From contig OY756967.1 in assembly GCA_963580455.1 (NCBI GenBank), positions 15,794,022 through 15,858,021 on the forward strand: a stretch of DNA of 64,000 nucleotides. Reading direction: 5' to 3'. This DNA is from Euonymus europaeus (taxonomy: Eukaryota; Streptophyta; Magnoliopsida; Celastrales; Celastraceae). Every line of letters starts with the position of its first letter. Position 1 is the first letter of the stretch. Of the stretch, positions 23,140 to 35,335 are shown one piece after another. The notes below the pieces were generated by a model, which saw only the letters and a program-made list of their open reading frames with translations, had not been told where the DNA came from and did no database searches. A program made the translations under genes and the position numbers.

Positions 23140-23880
23140 AACAGCCAGTCCGACTGGTCACGACCATCTCACCTGAGAATTTTTTTTTTTAAATGGAAAG
23201 TAGGGTGTGAACCGAAGCTCAATAGGGAATACCGTATTCACACACAAAACATTCACAAATAATTATTGACAGAAATACGGCAATTTAAATAACACTTATA
23301 TTTCTCTACCCACCTTGAATATCCGTCACCACCTCGAACGCCTTCCGACCTCATTGCTGAAAACTATTTTCTCCGCTTTTTGACCTCCTCGCCGGAAGCT
23401 ATTTTCTCCACTTTCTGACCTCCTCGTCGGAAGCAATCTACGAGTAAGGAAGGTAGGCCCCTTCTTCTACCCGGGACTTGCCACCCCTTCGCTATGTGGC
23501 CGCATAGCAAATCCTTACTCGGATTATCACCCACTCTATGTACAGGGCCTTTTCCACATCAGCCCAATCTCCATATCACAATTCCCACAATTTACATAAA
23601 ACCACAATAAACAAATATTCAATCACATTCATTCAGTAATATCACATCACTTTTCTCAATGAAATGCAGGGGTACCACATAACAGAATCATCCATTGCAA
23701 CATCACACTATATCGCGACATGTACTCTTAAACATTCACACACAACCCACAGTCAGCAATAGGCACTTACGCCGAGCATTCATTTCACATTTTACCGCAC
23801 CCCAAGAACTTCGATTAATTAAAACGCAAAAACCACAACAATAACATAGAATTAAGTATTCCCCATTGTTATGTGTTAAT
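23140..23880 (-). repeat. Gypsy (LARD-like) LTR fragment, divergent subfamily
   Basis: Minus-strand copy of the modules also found at 24.2, 24.7, 25.4 and 31.3 kb: CAGTCCGACTGGTCACGACC, CACCTGAG plus T-run plus GAACCGAAGCTC, the CCTCGCCGGAAGC module and ACCCGGGACTTGCCACCCC. From about 23,570 it diverges from the other copies. Confidence 0.75.
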
Positions 23881-24212
23881 TTGATGGTGACTTCAAGTGA
23901 CATTTTGTGAGGAAGAGGGCGATGGTATTACCACTTCCCAGATAAAAGAAACTGAGTACTGACACAGCGAATCTGGGTAGACAAGCCCGTTCTTATCCTA
24001 TTGGCCCCTTAATCCACCCATAACGATACGTGTTTCTTGAATAAATAACTTCATCCTTATCCGTTTATACTCCCCTTCTATTTAAACATCGTTTTAGATA
24101 AGCTCAACTCGTCTTCAGAGAATCTACTGCCCTTGTTTTCTTTTCCCTCTACTCTAATGGATACCCACTCTCATGATAACTCTTCCCGCATACTCCACAA
24201 TTAGAGGAGATA
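23881..24212 (+). pseudogene. Broken second copy of the antisense ORF and its promoter region
   Basis: Close copy of 28,600-28,893. It has the upstream sequence, the TATTTAAA box and the start MDTHSHDNSSRILH at ATG 24,157. A one-base deletion (CACAATTAG for CACAAGTTAG) brings a TAG into frame after 15 codons. At about 24,212 the copy joins LTR sequence abruptly. The G-box has decayed here (ATACGTG for ACACGTG). This copy cannot make the protein. Confidence 0.75.
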
Positions 24213-24430
24213 CTCGTCGAAGCTATTTTCTCCGCTTTCCGACCTCCTCGTCGGAAGCAATATATGAGTAAGGAAGGTAGGCACCTTCTTCTACCAGTGA
24301 CTTGCCACCCCTTCGCTATGTCGCCACATAGCGAATCCTTACTCGGATTATCACCCACTGTACGTAAAGGGCCTTTTCCACATCACCCCAATCTCCATAT
24401 CACAATTCCCACAATTTACATAAAACCACA
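24213..24430 (-). repeat. Gypsy LTR fragment
   Basis: Minus-strand LTR module (GACCTCCTCGTCGGAAGC, GACTTGCCACCCCTTCGC, GGATTATCACCCACTG) joined directly to the broken antisense-ORF copy and ending in a (TA)n tract at 24,433-24,453. Confidence 0.75.
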
Positions 24431-24690
24431 AAATATATATATATATATATATATTTAAAAAAATAAAAGAGAAAAGAAATAAAGTGGGAAATGGTTAATG
24501 TGGTGGAGGGATCTTCTTGCAAATACTTGGGTTAGAGGGATTAATTAGCAAAAAAGGAAAACTTGTGGGATAAGCTTTAACCTCAACCTTTCTTAAAAAA
24601 AAGAAACAAAACAAATTAAAAAGAAAAGAAGGGAAAGTTACAGAACACACGGGGAGAAGAAGTAGTTTTGGAATTTGGTGGCTTGGATTC
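24431..24690 (-). other. TA array and purine-rich non-coding DNA between LTR fragments
   Basis: A TA microsatellite is followed by AAAAGAGAAAAG-type sequence with no ORF. Possibly the U3 end of an LTR on the minus strand. Confidence 0.4.
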
Positions 24691-25195
24691 AAGTGTGGGG
24701 ACACTGCTACTCTCTTCGTCTCATCGCCAGAAGCAACCTACGAGTAAGGAAGGTAGACACTTTCTTCTACCCGGGACTTCCCACCCCTTCACTATATGGC
24801 CGCATAGCGAATCCTTACTCAGATTATCACCCACTGTACGTATAGGGTCATTCCCACCTTACTGAAATCTCCATATCGCTTTTCCTCCCCTTCCTTCACA
24901 ATTCAACCCCCACAATTTACATAAACCTCAAATATGAGAAAATATTCAATCACATGCACACAATATAAAGCTGGTATTTTCACAATGAAACACAGGGGTT
25001 ATCACATATCAGAATCATCCACAGTACCATTACCCGTAACTTCGCAGTAAATAGTCAGACATTTAATCCCCCACAGTTGCAATGCATTTTATTTACAGCA
25101 AGAATTCCCGTTTAAATATAAACACATAAACCCTAAAATCATGCAAGGGTTAAAGTATTCGCTACCTCGTGGGGCATGCCTCACATCTCACTCAA
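24691..25195 (-). repeat. Gypsy LTR fragment
   Basis: Same LTR modules continuing through ATCACATGCACACAATATAAAG, GGGGTTATCACATATCAGAA and AGGGTTAAAGTATTC. At 25,195 it switches without LTR end into internal leader sequence (CAACCAATATATCG), which marks a recombination or deletion junction. Confidence 0.8.
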
Positions 25196-25372
25196 CCAAT
25201 ATATCGATCATGCAACGCTCGCATGCCCGTCAATGAGCTAGCAAAGAACTTCCAATATATATCTCACACGGTACCATTTGTACCTTCCCGATCGGCAGCG
25301 AGGCGGAAGACATGACCGGTGTACATACCCTCCATTCAACCCTAACTCCAACCTACTGCTCTAATAACACCT
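25196..25372 (-). other. Gypsy internal leader fragment with degenerate primer site
   Basis: About 180 bp nearly identical to 31,108-31,286, which lies inside the better copy next to its LTR. Its primer site has decayed (TGCTCTAATAACACC for TGCTCCGATACCACC, plus strand). Confidence 0.75.
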
Positions 25373-26607
25373 TGTCATGCCCCGACCCGCCGGCAAGTGA
25401 CGTATAGCTAAACCACACTCTCGACTCTTTCTTTTTCAAAACTCAACAAAATAATTTAAATAATATAATTAATAATATACTTAAAATATAGGTGTTAAAT
25501 TTATAAGTACATAATATTATCATATAACCGGTTGAGACTCAAGCTCAGCAATCCCAATCCCCTGGGTCCACTCAACCCTTACTCAGCACACTGGTATGTA
25601 CGCCAACTCCTCGGTCTTGCCTGTACTCGCAGTCCGACTAGTCACGATAATTTCACCTGAGAATTTTTTAAAAAAAATGGAAAGTAGAGGGGTGAGTTGA
25701 AGCTCAGTAGGGTATACCGTATTCACACACTAACATTCACAAATAATTATTGACAGAAGCACGACAATTTAAATAACACTTCTATTTCTCAACTTGCCTC
25801 GAATATCCGTCACCACCTCGAACGCCTTCCAACCTCATCGCCGGAAACTATTTTTTCCGCTTTTTGACCTCATCGCCTGAAGCAATCTACGAGTAAGGAA
25901 GGTAGGCACCTTCTTCTACCCGGGACTTGCCACCCCTTCGCTATGTGGCCGCATAGCAAATCTTTACTCGGATTATTACCCACTGTATGTACAGGGTCAT
26001 TCCCACCTTACTGAAATCTCCATATTGCTTTTCCTCCCCTTCCTTCACAATTCAACCCCCAAATTGCCAAAATTTTCAAATATGAGAAAATGTTCAATCA
26101 CATGCACACAGTATAAAGTCGGTATTTTCACAATGAAACGCAGGGGTTATCACATATCAGAATCATCCACAATACCATTACCCGCAACTTCACAGTAAAT
26201 AATCAGACATTTAATCCCTCACAGTTGCAATGCATTTTATTTACAGCAAGAATTCCCGTTTAAATATAAACACAGAAACCCGAAAATCATGCAAGGGTTA
26301 AAGTATTTCCTACCTCGTGGGGTGTGCCTCACATCTCACTCGATCCAATACTTCCTCGTATAATTTTCCGTCATACATCACTAAGCCTCGGATACAAGTT
26401 CTACACCAAAATGCACATGCACCGTCACAAATACGTTCAAGTACCTTATAAATACGTAAAATATGCGATTTAATCAAAGGGGTAAACTTTACCCGGAAAA
26501 GTCAACCCGGGTCAAACGGGTCAAATAGTATCCGAATTGCCCACATTTGGGTCACCGGAGATCCGGCAACTTTCAACGGAAATCACCAACTGGGCTTTGT
26601 AGTGAAC
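25373..26607 (-). repeat. Gypsy (LARD-like) LTR, lower copy
   Basis: On the plus strand it starts TGTCATGCCCCGACC, i.e. the LTR 3' end in minus orientation, and aligns with 31,287-32,488 down to ACTGGGCTTTGTAGT, after which the two copies diverge. The LTR start could not be placed for this copy. Confidence 0.8.
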
Positions 26608-28707
26608 CTACCATTCCTTTACCACAACAGTCAACTTTTCTACACGATGATTTTGTCGCAGCGTATCACCACTGTATCACCAATACACTTCTAATATAAA
26701 GTTAGGAAGCAGCTCATATCCTGCGTTAATTCATATTTTGAATCCTCCCAATAATCATTCCATTAAAAATTTACCTTCAAACACCGATTTCTTATTTCTA
26801 GAGCTCCTGAACTTATTCCTAGGGGTAATTAAATCTAGAGTTCCCAGCAGGAAACAAGAGTTTCGTATAAGACAACCACTTTTTTCTTCCACTTTAACTA
26901 AGTTCAAGTTCGAATGAACATAGAAAATCGAAAAACAACACAAGTCATATATAAATGAAATCTCACACATGGCAATTCATCTCAATTATTCTTATCCAGA
27001 ATCCACCATCCCGGCCACGAACATCTAATTACATGCACACAAGAATTTGTCATTAAATCTTATTATACCAATGTCGCAGTAGCCGCGCTACCGTGTCAGA
27101 ACAATCTTAATTATCACGTGTGCACAATCACACCACATATTCCTCATCAACTCGTCTTCCCAACACTTTCCAATGCATGATATATCAATGAATAATCACC
27201 CTCTTGGTCACGACCTATTAGTGGACTCTTTCGCAAATTTATTATAACTATACATTATATGTTCTCATGTGCGTGTCTTTCCACCAATCTCATACCAACT
27301 CAAAATTATATGCCAATATATAAATACTCACATGTGGCCATTTCCTCAATTTATCGATCGTACATCAACATAGAACCCAATCAGTTCCCCTTTCTTTCTT
27401 TTATCCCATCATTTAAATGAATTCATGCATTCATTACCAGCACACCCAGTGTAAGGGTTCAACACATATACCTTAGTAATGTAATATATATATATATATA
27501 TCCAGTATTAAATTCCTATAATATTAGCAATAATCACATTCAAATGACCACATCATCATGAGCACAGAGTTACTACCCATAATTAACATTATCAACTGAA
27601 AGCATATTCCACACATCCCCTCACTAATCAATATCTCCGCGCAACTCAAAACTTCACGGACTCATGCATGAGATTTCAACACATGATATCAAATCACTAT
27701 ATCAATTTATAACTCACAATTTGTTTAATTAATTTTTTTTAATTTCTTTTTTTAGCATCGTTCCAACTTGTTTTTAATAGCCAGGACAAACCAGCAACGC
27801 CACGACAAATGTTCAGCACCAATTTACTATCACATAAATCATTTTATTAGACATCATTAGATTAAATAACTTGTCCACCATCCATTATCCAGTGCAACTC
27901 ATGAATTTTATTTGCTAACTGTGCAAATTTTACAAAGTCACATAATATTGCTAGTCGCCCTGAGCTAGCAACTACCCAAAAATTTTCAACAACCACACAA
28001 CATGACGAACGTGACCAATCCGATCCACATCACAATCATTGAAACTAAGTACCACTAGAACTGATTAGTTACTCTATTCCACTACGGTAATGGCTCCTAC
28101 AAAGTAAGGTCCAAATAATCTAGTGAGACATACAACCGAAGTTCGCTCTATGGAACCCCCAGGTAAAATCATCTTCACATTTAAAATTCACAACCAATGA
28201 ACCCAACTACCTTATTGAGCTTTAAGGTGGAATAATCACACCAGAAATCTACAAGGGAAATTCCAAGTTAACTCTATCATGTTATCAAGCACAACACAAT
28301 ACCAACACTTCAAGCATACTGTTCGAGAATCTCATCTACAACAAGCAGAGCAAAATATCACCAAGTTAAGAATCTTCTACCTCTATCTTAACCAAACAAT
28401 GTTCTGAATCGTCTGTCACGTATCTCAAAAGAGATCATTTACTATCCCCACCACATCTTAGCTATTACACTCAACAACACCATCCTAACACAACAGCACC
28501 ATTATTTAATATCACCACTCACCATGCAATTTTTTTTTTAACACCCGAACATTTATAGGCTCTCATAAGACGACGATTTCAAGTTGTTCTTGGGATATGA
28601 GTCCTGATATTAACACTTCTCAGATAAAAGAAACTAAAACTAATACAGCGAATCTGGGTAGACGAGCCCGTTCTTATCCTACTGGCCCCTCAATCCACTC
28701 ATAACGA

Positions 28708-28768
28708 CACGTGTTTCTTGAATAAATAACTTCATCCTTATCTGTTTATACTCCCCTTCTATTTAAAC
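28708..28768 (+). promoter_or_regulatory. Candidate promoter of the antisense ORF (G-box and TATA-like box)
   Basis: CACGTG at 28,708-28,713 is a plant G-box core, and TATTTAAA at 28,760-28,767 is TATA-like. It lies 71 bp before the ATG at 28,838, across a CT-rich leader. Spacing fits a plant RNA polymerase II promoter. It reads opposite to the element. No expression evidence is available from sequence. Confidence 0.45.
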
Positions 28769-28837
28769 CTCGTTTTAGAGAAGCTCAACTCGTCTTCAGA
28801 GAATCTACTACCCTTGTTTTCTTTTCCCTCTACTCTA

Positions 28838-29131
28838 ATGGATACCCACTCTCATGATAACTCTTCCCGCATACTCCACAAGTTAGAGGAGATTCAGACA
28901 CATTTCCAAGTCGTGGAGAGGTTATATGATCAAATCCTATCCAAACTTGACTCTCTAATCCGGCTAGTAGCACCACTAGAGAATAGTCAAAATGCCACCC
29001 TGGCCACAACCACCCTAAACAACGACTCTGCTGATCTATACAACACTGGCTCTGATTACCCCCTTGGGTCGCTCACTCGTACCGAGCCATATAGTACGGA
29101 GGAATGGGCTGGATGGTTCGACCACTGCTAG
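28838..29131 (+). CDS. Small antisense ORF inside the gypsy (LARD-like) element
   Basis: 97 codons, starting MDTHSHDNSSRILHKLEEIQ and ending EEWAGWFDHC. Residues 14-45 form an amphipathic, heptad-like stretch (LEEIQTHF, VVERLYDQILSKLDSLIRLV), a likely coiled coil; the rest is polar with no recognisable domain. It reads against the retrotransposon, between the primer site and the lower LTR. A G-box and TATA-like box precede it and a start-containing second copy lies at 24,157, so ORF and promoter travel with the family. Additional antisense ORFs are known in some plant gypsy elements, but I cannot assign this one to a described type. The coiled coil could be a gag relic. Function unknown; coding status is an inference. 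Confidence 0.45.
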   Translation: MDTHSHDNSSRILHKLEEIQTHFQVVERLYDQILSKLDSLIRLVAPLENSQNATLATTTLNNDSADLYNTGSDYPLGSLTRTEPYSTEEWAGWFDHC

Positions 29132-31270
29132 GTAGTATTAATAACATACCTACTAGTATGTCCTCGTGTTAGTCTATACTATTTCCTACTATCCATGTGT
29201 AAATTGTGTTAACCGTACCCATCCCTACAATCTACCTTTGTAATATCCCCACTTGTTGGCTTTGAGGTTTGCCCAAATATGTCATGTATAATAGTCATCT
29301 TTTGTACAATATCCTCTGATGTAAAATATACTCGCTCTTTCCTTCCCTCTCCTTTTTTTTTCCTTCCTGTACATTTTGTAACTGGGATATTTCCAACGAG
29401 ATCAACGTCATCACAATGGCTAGTTCCCAACCACCAATTATCCCAAAATTTGGTGTCAAGGTCACCGAATATATAGCCACTCCAATCTACGTAATCAAAC
29501 AAGGCCAATATTTCATTACTCCAATATACATCACTTGAGATTTACATGCCTAAGATTCAAATTACGAACCAACATCAACCTCAAGTTTTTACAAGTTGTT
29601 CAATTGGAACCGCACCTTTAACTAGTAAGTACTAATCAAAGTTTCTTCCATATTCCCATTGGCCATAAATAATGAACCACATGAACATACGTTCCGGCAA
29701 TTTCCAGTCAAACTTTAATCTGATAACATGCTATTATATCCACCCAAAATTCTAGATTTGTCACATATCACTATATAGATATCCAATTTTTTGAATACTC
29801 AAACATACTACTTGCGCCCTACACCATAACCGTAACTTCTCATCAACCAGTATGACACTGCTACTCATAGTTCGACAACCACTTTGTATTATATCATGCG
29901 AGGTCATTAACTCTAATTCTATACTAGTATGTCCACTCACTCAAATTGGCCAACAACCATCGGCAATAATTCCTATTATTGCCTTCGGCAACTACCATCA
30001 CAAATAGGCAAAGCAAAATCAAAAATCTCAATTTAGGCAACATCGAATAGGAACAACTCAAAATCTCTCCATGTTCCATCTAGTCACAATTATAGCACAA
30101 CAAGGTATAAATTCTATCTCCCCAGCTTGTTAAAGTCAAGATATTTCCTATAAGAACAATCAATTTACCTAATCATCAAATTCTTTTACCATAAGAATCT
30201 TCACTCCTCCCACTAAAACTTCCATATCACCTGTTGGTGAATCAATTTTGATAATGATGGTTATCACCTCGACCCGTCGAAAGGTCCTTCAATAGACTAC
30301 AATCTACATCACATTTAATCCAAACCATGGGAAAGTCACTTAGCGTCTCAATCATTACAAGTCATTATAATCATCGGTATTATTGTTACCTACTGTACTC
30401 ACTTTAATTAGTATATCATGCAGTTCACGGCTAACCAGCCATATTAGTGTTAATTAAAATCTCACAATTATAAGCACCGCAACACCACTTCACCACCACT
30501 ATAATAACTAGTGGTCGCATTCCTTCTCGGCTAGACTTCTCAATTATCAAAAGTAATAACTTCACGTATAAACACTCAAAATCACATAATCACTGAATTA
30601 CCATCCCAAAAATTCATGATATTCAAGCACATGTAAAATTTCTTCAATTCCAAATTATTATCCCACAACCCACCCCCGTTTAAACTGGTATTCCCATGCA
30701 TGGAACACCATCACCCTTTTCATCACACAATTATGCTCAAATTCACCATTAAATTAACATATAACAGCAGCCAAGCAGAACATATGAAGAACACAATCTC
30801 ACTATCAAATTAGCTAAAACTACAACTCACAAATTTATGTTACACCACCAGACTTATTATCAAATTATGGTGCTCCCTATCATTCATGTAATGTCAGTTT
30901 AATAGGCACCCCGACACTATCCACCAACCTACTATCAGGTCTGCAATTTCTTCAGCAACATTTGAACAATAATAAATTTTTTTCAATACAAGTCAAAATT
31001 TCTCAAAGTGTACATATTCAAAAATCGTCATCACTAACACAGTATATTAATCAAAATTTTCAAGTCATTCTCGTACTTGTTCTTGTTATCTCCTTTTTTT
31101 ATCCTTCAACCAATATATCGGTCATGCAATGCACGCATGTCTGTCAGTGAGCTAGCAAAGAACTTCCAAAATATATCTCACACGGTACTATTTGTACCTT
31201 CTCGATCGGCAACGAGGCAGAAGACATGACTGGTGTACATACCCTCCATTCAATCCTAACTCCAACCTAC

Positions 31271-31283
31271 TGCTCCGATACCA
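31271..31283 (-). promoter_or_regulatory. Primer-binding site of the LARD-like element
   Basis: On the minus strand TGGTATCGGAGCA, one mismatch from TGGTATCAGAGC, three bases from the LTR end at 31,287. Confidence 0.8.
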
Positions 31284-31286
31284 CCT

Positions 31287-33014
31287 TGTCACGCCCCGAC
31301 CCACCGGCACGTGACGTATAGCTAAATCACACTCTCGACTCTTTCTTTTTCAAAACTCAACAAAATAATTTAAATAATATAATTATCAATATACTTAAAA
31401 TATAGGAGTTAAATTTATTAAGTACAAAATAGTATCATATAACCGGCTGAGACTCCAGCTCAGCAATCCCAATCCCCTGGGTCCACTCAACCCTTACTCA
31501 GCACATCGGTATGTACGCCAACTCCTCAATCTTGCCTGCACTCGCAGTCCGACTGGTCACAACCATTTCACCTGAGAATTTTTTAAAAAAAATGGAAAGT
31601 AGTGGGGGTGAGCCGAAGCTCAGTAGGGAATACCGTATTCACACACAAATAATTATTGACAGAAGCACGGCAATTTAAATAACACTTCTATTTCTCAACC
31701 CGTCTCGAATATCCGTCACCACCTCGAACGCCTTCCGACCTCATCGATGGAAACTATTTTCTTCACTTTCCGACCTCCTCGCCGGAAGCAATCTACGCGT
31801 AAGGAAGGTAGGGACCTTCTTCTACCCGGGACTTGCCACCCCTTCGCTATGTGGCCGCATAGCGAATTCTTACTCGGATTATCGCCCACTGTATGTACAG
31901 AGTCATTCCCACCTTATTAAAATCTTCATATTGCTTTTCCTCCCCATCCTTCACAATTCAACCACCACAATTGCCATAAACCTCAAATATGAGAAAATAT
32001 TCAATCACATGCACACAGTATAAAGCCGGTATTTTCACAATGAAACGCAGGGGTTATCACATATCAGAATCATCCACAATACCATTACCCGTAACTTCAC
32101 AGTAAATAATCAGACATTTAATCCCCCACAGTTGCAATGCATTTTATTTACAGCAAGAATTCCCGTTTAAATATAAACACAGAAACCCTAAAATCATGCA
32201 AGGGTTAAAGTATTCCCCACTTCGTGGGGCGTGCCTCACATCTCACTCGAACCAATACTTCCCTTATAATTTTCTGACATACATCACTAAGCCTCAGATA
32301 CAAGTTCTACACCAAAATTCACATGCACCATCACAAATACGTTCAAGTACCTTATAAATACGTAAAATATGCGATTTAATCAAAGGGGTAAACTTTATCC
32401 GAAAAAGTCAACCCGGGTCAAATGGGTCAAATAGTACCTGAATTGCCCACATTTGGGTCACCGGAAATCACTAACTGGGCTTTGTAGTACTCCTCGAGAC
32501 GAACTCAACGGTGGTGGCCTTGCATGAATCGGAGGTCGGAGGAGGGAGAAATCGACTGTTGAAGCTCGCGGTGGCCGAAACTTTCAACAGCTTTTCCCGG
32601 AGATATACAGCTCCGATTAAGGTGATTCTTGAACCGATTTCATACGTCGCCTGGGGTGGCCGGACGAAGGAGATCGGCGTTGTTGAACTCTGACGCGCAA
32701 ATATCGCGTTTTCCGTTTTTTTCTTTTCCTGTTTCTGTTTTCGTTTCTTTGTCCATTTTTTTTCCCTGATCCTTTTCTTTCCTTTTTCTTTTAAACCAAA
32801 TTCAAATATTTATAAATAAAAATTAGATCTCTTTTTTACTTTGTTTCACTTATTTAATAAAATTGACAACAAATGCGTATTTCGCCTCTATTCAGGTATT
32901 TTCTCTAATTTATTTGTATTATGATTATTATTATCACTTATTCACACCCATATATTTAATTTTTTATTCTAAACCCAAATTTAAGTATTACATCCATTAG
33001 TATACCATTGTACA
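31287..33014 (-). repeat. 5' LTR of the LARD-like gypsy element
   Basis: On the minus strand it ends GTCGGGGCGTGACA at 31,287 and may start TGTACAATGG at 33,014. It has the same modules as the other copies (CACCTGAG, T-run, GAGCCGAAGCTCAG; CCTCGCCGGAAGC; CCCGGGACTTGCCACCCC). The part from 32,490 to 33,014, with CGGAGGTCGGAGGAGGG and TTTTCCGTTTTTTTC, is unique to this copy. The right edge rests on TG...CA logic and the abutting next LTR. Confidence 0.65.
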
Positions 33015-35335
33015 CGTGAAACTCCGACCCAAAATTTTTGGGAATTTTTGAGTCCGGAACAGAAGTGGGAAACTGGACTAGGCGCACCAAGGGTCGCCTA
33101 GGCGCACTCCAGGGGGTGACAGGGGAGGAAGGAAATCCAGAGGAGGAAGCACTGGACTGGGCGCACCAGGGGGTACCTAGGCGCAGCGCCCAGTCCAGCA
33201 AGCTGTGGATGGGCGCGAGTGACTGGGAAATTTAAACTGGACTGGGCGCACTTAGGGCGCCTAGGCGCTGCGCCCAGTCCAGTGGGAAAAGAAAATGTGA
33301 AGTGGGCGCAGAGGCACCTAGGCGCATCTCGCCTAGGCGTGAAAGCCCTGCACGCCCAGGATGGCACCCAGGGCAGCGCCTGAAGGACCTTAAGTAGAGG
33401 CCAGAGCGCCTAGGCGCCCAGGGTAGCGCCTAGGCGCAACCCGATTTCTTCAAAGGGGATTCCAGCGAGTCTTTTCCGAAAATTTTGGTGGTTTCAGTTC
33501 TAGAGAGAGATAGAGGGCGACGATTGTAGAGAGGGAAAGAGTTTTTAGGAAGGATTCAACTTAATTCTTGAGGATTCATGATGATTGGAGTGCTATATTG
33601 AAGATTCAAGCTAGATTGGAAGATTTTGGTAAGCTTTTACTAGTTTTGAAATTCTAGGTTTTCTTTAGATCTATCATGATTCGTTGAGAGTTAAGTTTTG
33701 AGGTTTATATATATGTTGTTCTTAGGGTAATTTAAGGTTGTTTCATAGGTTTCAATCCTTGGTTTAGGTTGAGTTCGATTATTGGACAAATTTGGAGGAA
33801 TTTGGGAATTCTAGAGAGAGAAGGTTAGTCTCTTTTGGATTTTGTATTGGAATTGTTATTGTTATGATAAATGTGTGTTATTAACATGTATATATGGATT
33901 GGAATGATGAAATATGGTTAGGTTGGTGAAAGGGGGATTTAAACCCTAATTATTGGAATTGGGAAATGTGTGTTGTGCTCAACTTGAGGTAGAGGATTTC
34001 TTGACCCTTTCTTTCTTCACTATCATTCGTTGATTCTAAAATTTTGGTTCGAATTCTCATTGGTCTCTTTGTTTGTGTTTTTGCCTTATCGTGCCTAAGG
34101 AAGAACGAACCTAGGGTTTATTTATATATTCTTCTAAATGTAGATTGCATTGCCCAATTACATGTTCAATCATCCATTGAGCATGTTTTGAATCTTGTCA
34201 TGCATCATCAATAGTTGTATATATATATAGGTAGATATCTATGTGTAATTGGCATGGCACAAGCATGAATGCATTAGAGCTTGCACGGGATGCTCGGGTA
34301 TAGACTCGGGATACCATAGGTTACTTGAAAGTCACATGGGAGGATGGTTGCGTGTCAAGGCATGGGCACGGATCATATGACTCCATGTGAGGCAACACAC
34401 TTAAGGTGTGGGTGTGACGGGGTTCACACAACCGGGTAGAATCTTCGCGGGTGTAATTTGGATGATGATTGCGCTCTCATTCATGATGGTTGGGAACCAT
34501 GTAGTGCATTTAAGGTTTGGTCAATCCATAGTTGAAGACTAGTGGATTGATGAATGTGTTTTACCCTGAAGGGAATACCCAGACTATTGGTTGTGTTATG
34601 TGACATGTGCATAGAAGAGAACATATTGATGCATTATCTTTTATTTAATAATCACCATGTTGCTTGTTTTACTCTTTACCCCTACTGAGCTTCTAGCTCA
34701 CCCTTTTATTTTTCTTCCTCCCTACAGGTGAGACAGGTACCAGTGCCAGAGGTGCGGATCAGTAGAGACGACATTGTGGCATGGATGGCTCTTGGAGAGG
34801 GTGTAGGTTTGGGATTAGAGTCTTAAACCTTTTTGTTGAAATATTTGTATGAAATGATTCCCTGTGTGATATCTTGACTGCGTGACACCGTAAGGTGTGG
34901 ATTATGGACGGTTAGAAGGTTATTCCATTGATGTGGGACTTCTGAACTGGGTGTGGACATTTAGTCCTATTTATTGGTTGTGTGGAATCATTGTGATGTA
35001 TGAATCATGAATTCAGTTTGTGCATGCTGCTAGATGGCCTAAGGCCATAGGTTGTGAATTTGCATGCTGTTAGAAGGCCTGAGGCCATAGGTTGTGAATT
35101 TGCTTGTTGTTAGACGGCCGGAGGTCTTGCTAGGTTGGGATGTGATTATATGATGTTATGCTGCGTTTAATTAGGTGGGCATTACCCGAATTACGGGGAG
35201 ATGCTACCGGATTTTTGTTGGAAGATTTAACTTAGTTAAACGAACTAGAGTTAAATCCTCGTGATGTGGATCACATTGATAACCTAGGACAGTGCAGTGA
35301 GCACCACGTAACGTTCCCGAAATTGGGGCATTACA
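33015..35335 (+). repeat. GCGCCTAGGCGC-type gypsy LTR, first copy
   Basis: About 2,321 bp, opening CGTGAAACTCCGACCC (T to C change at the first base) and ending GGGGCATTACA. It shares its beginning, palindrome cluster (33,080-33,440), the GAGCTTCTAGCTCACC motif (34,686) and end with the copy at 37,304. It lies inside or beside CACTA transposase DNA on the right. No clear target-site duplication was found (GTACA left, CGTGT right). No internal region or second LTR of the same copy is adjacent, so it is probably a decayed solo LTR. Confidence 0.7.
33236..33283. other. Perfect 15-bp inverted repeat around a GCGCCTAGGCGC palindrome
   Basis: Arms ACTGGACTGGGCGCA and TGCGCCCAGTCCAGT enclose an 18-bp loop holding GCGCCTAGGCGC (33,257-33,268). 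The same structure exists in the second LTR copy at 37,503-37,551. Confidence 0.85.

Larger units (their letters stand above)
26608..31286 (-). mobile_element. Internal region of a coding-poor gypsy (LARD-like) element
   Basis: About 4.7 kb between the two LTR copies, with a primer site at its right end. No gag, protease, RT or integrase motif can be seen in any frame. The DNA is AT-rich and unstructured apart from short TA arrays (27,485-27,502) and the antisense ORF at 28.84-29.13 kb. This is the pattern of a large retrotransposon derivative moved by the proteins of an autonomous partner. The left limit is uncertain because the lower LTR diverges at 26,607. Confidence 0.6.

Noticed and set aside
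29209..29508. 99-codon minus-strand ORF (YVDWSGYIFGDLDTKFWDNW)
   Set aside because: Sense to the retroelement but no recognised domain, Lys/Arg low-complexity in the middle, and no second copy to judge conservation; chance ORF not excluded.
32511..32693. 60-codon ORF at 32.5 kb
   Set aside because: Lies within the LTR of the LARD-like element, no motif and not shared with the other LTR copy.
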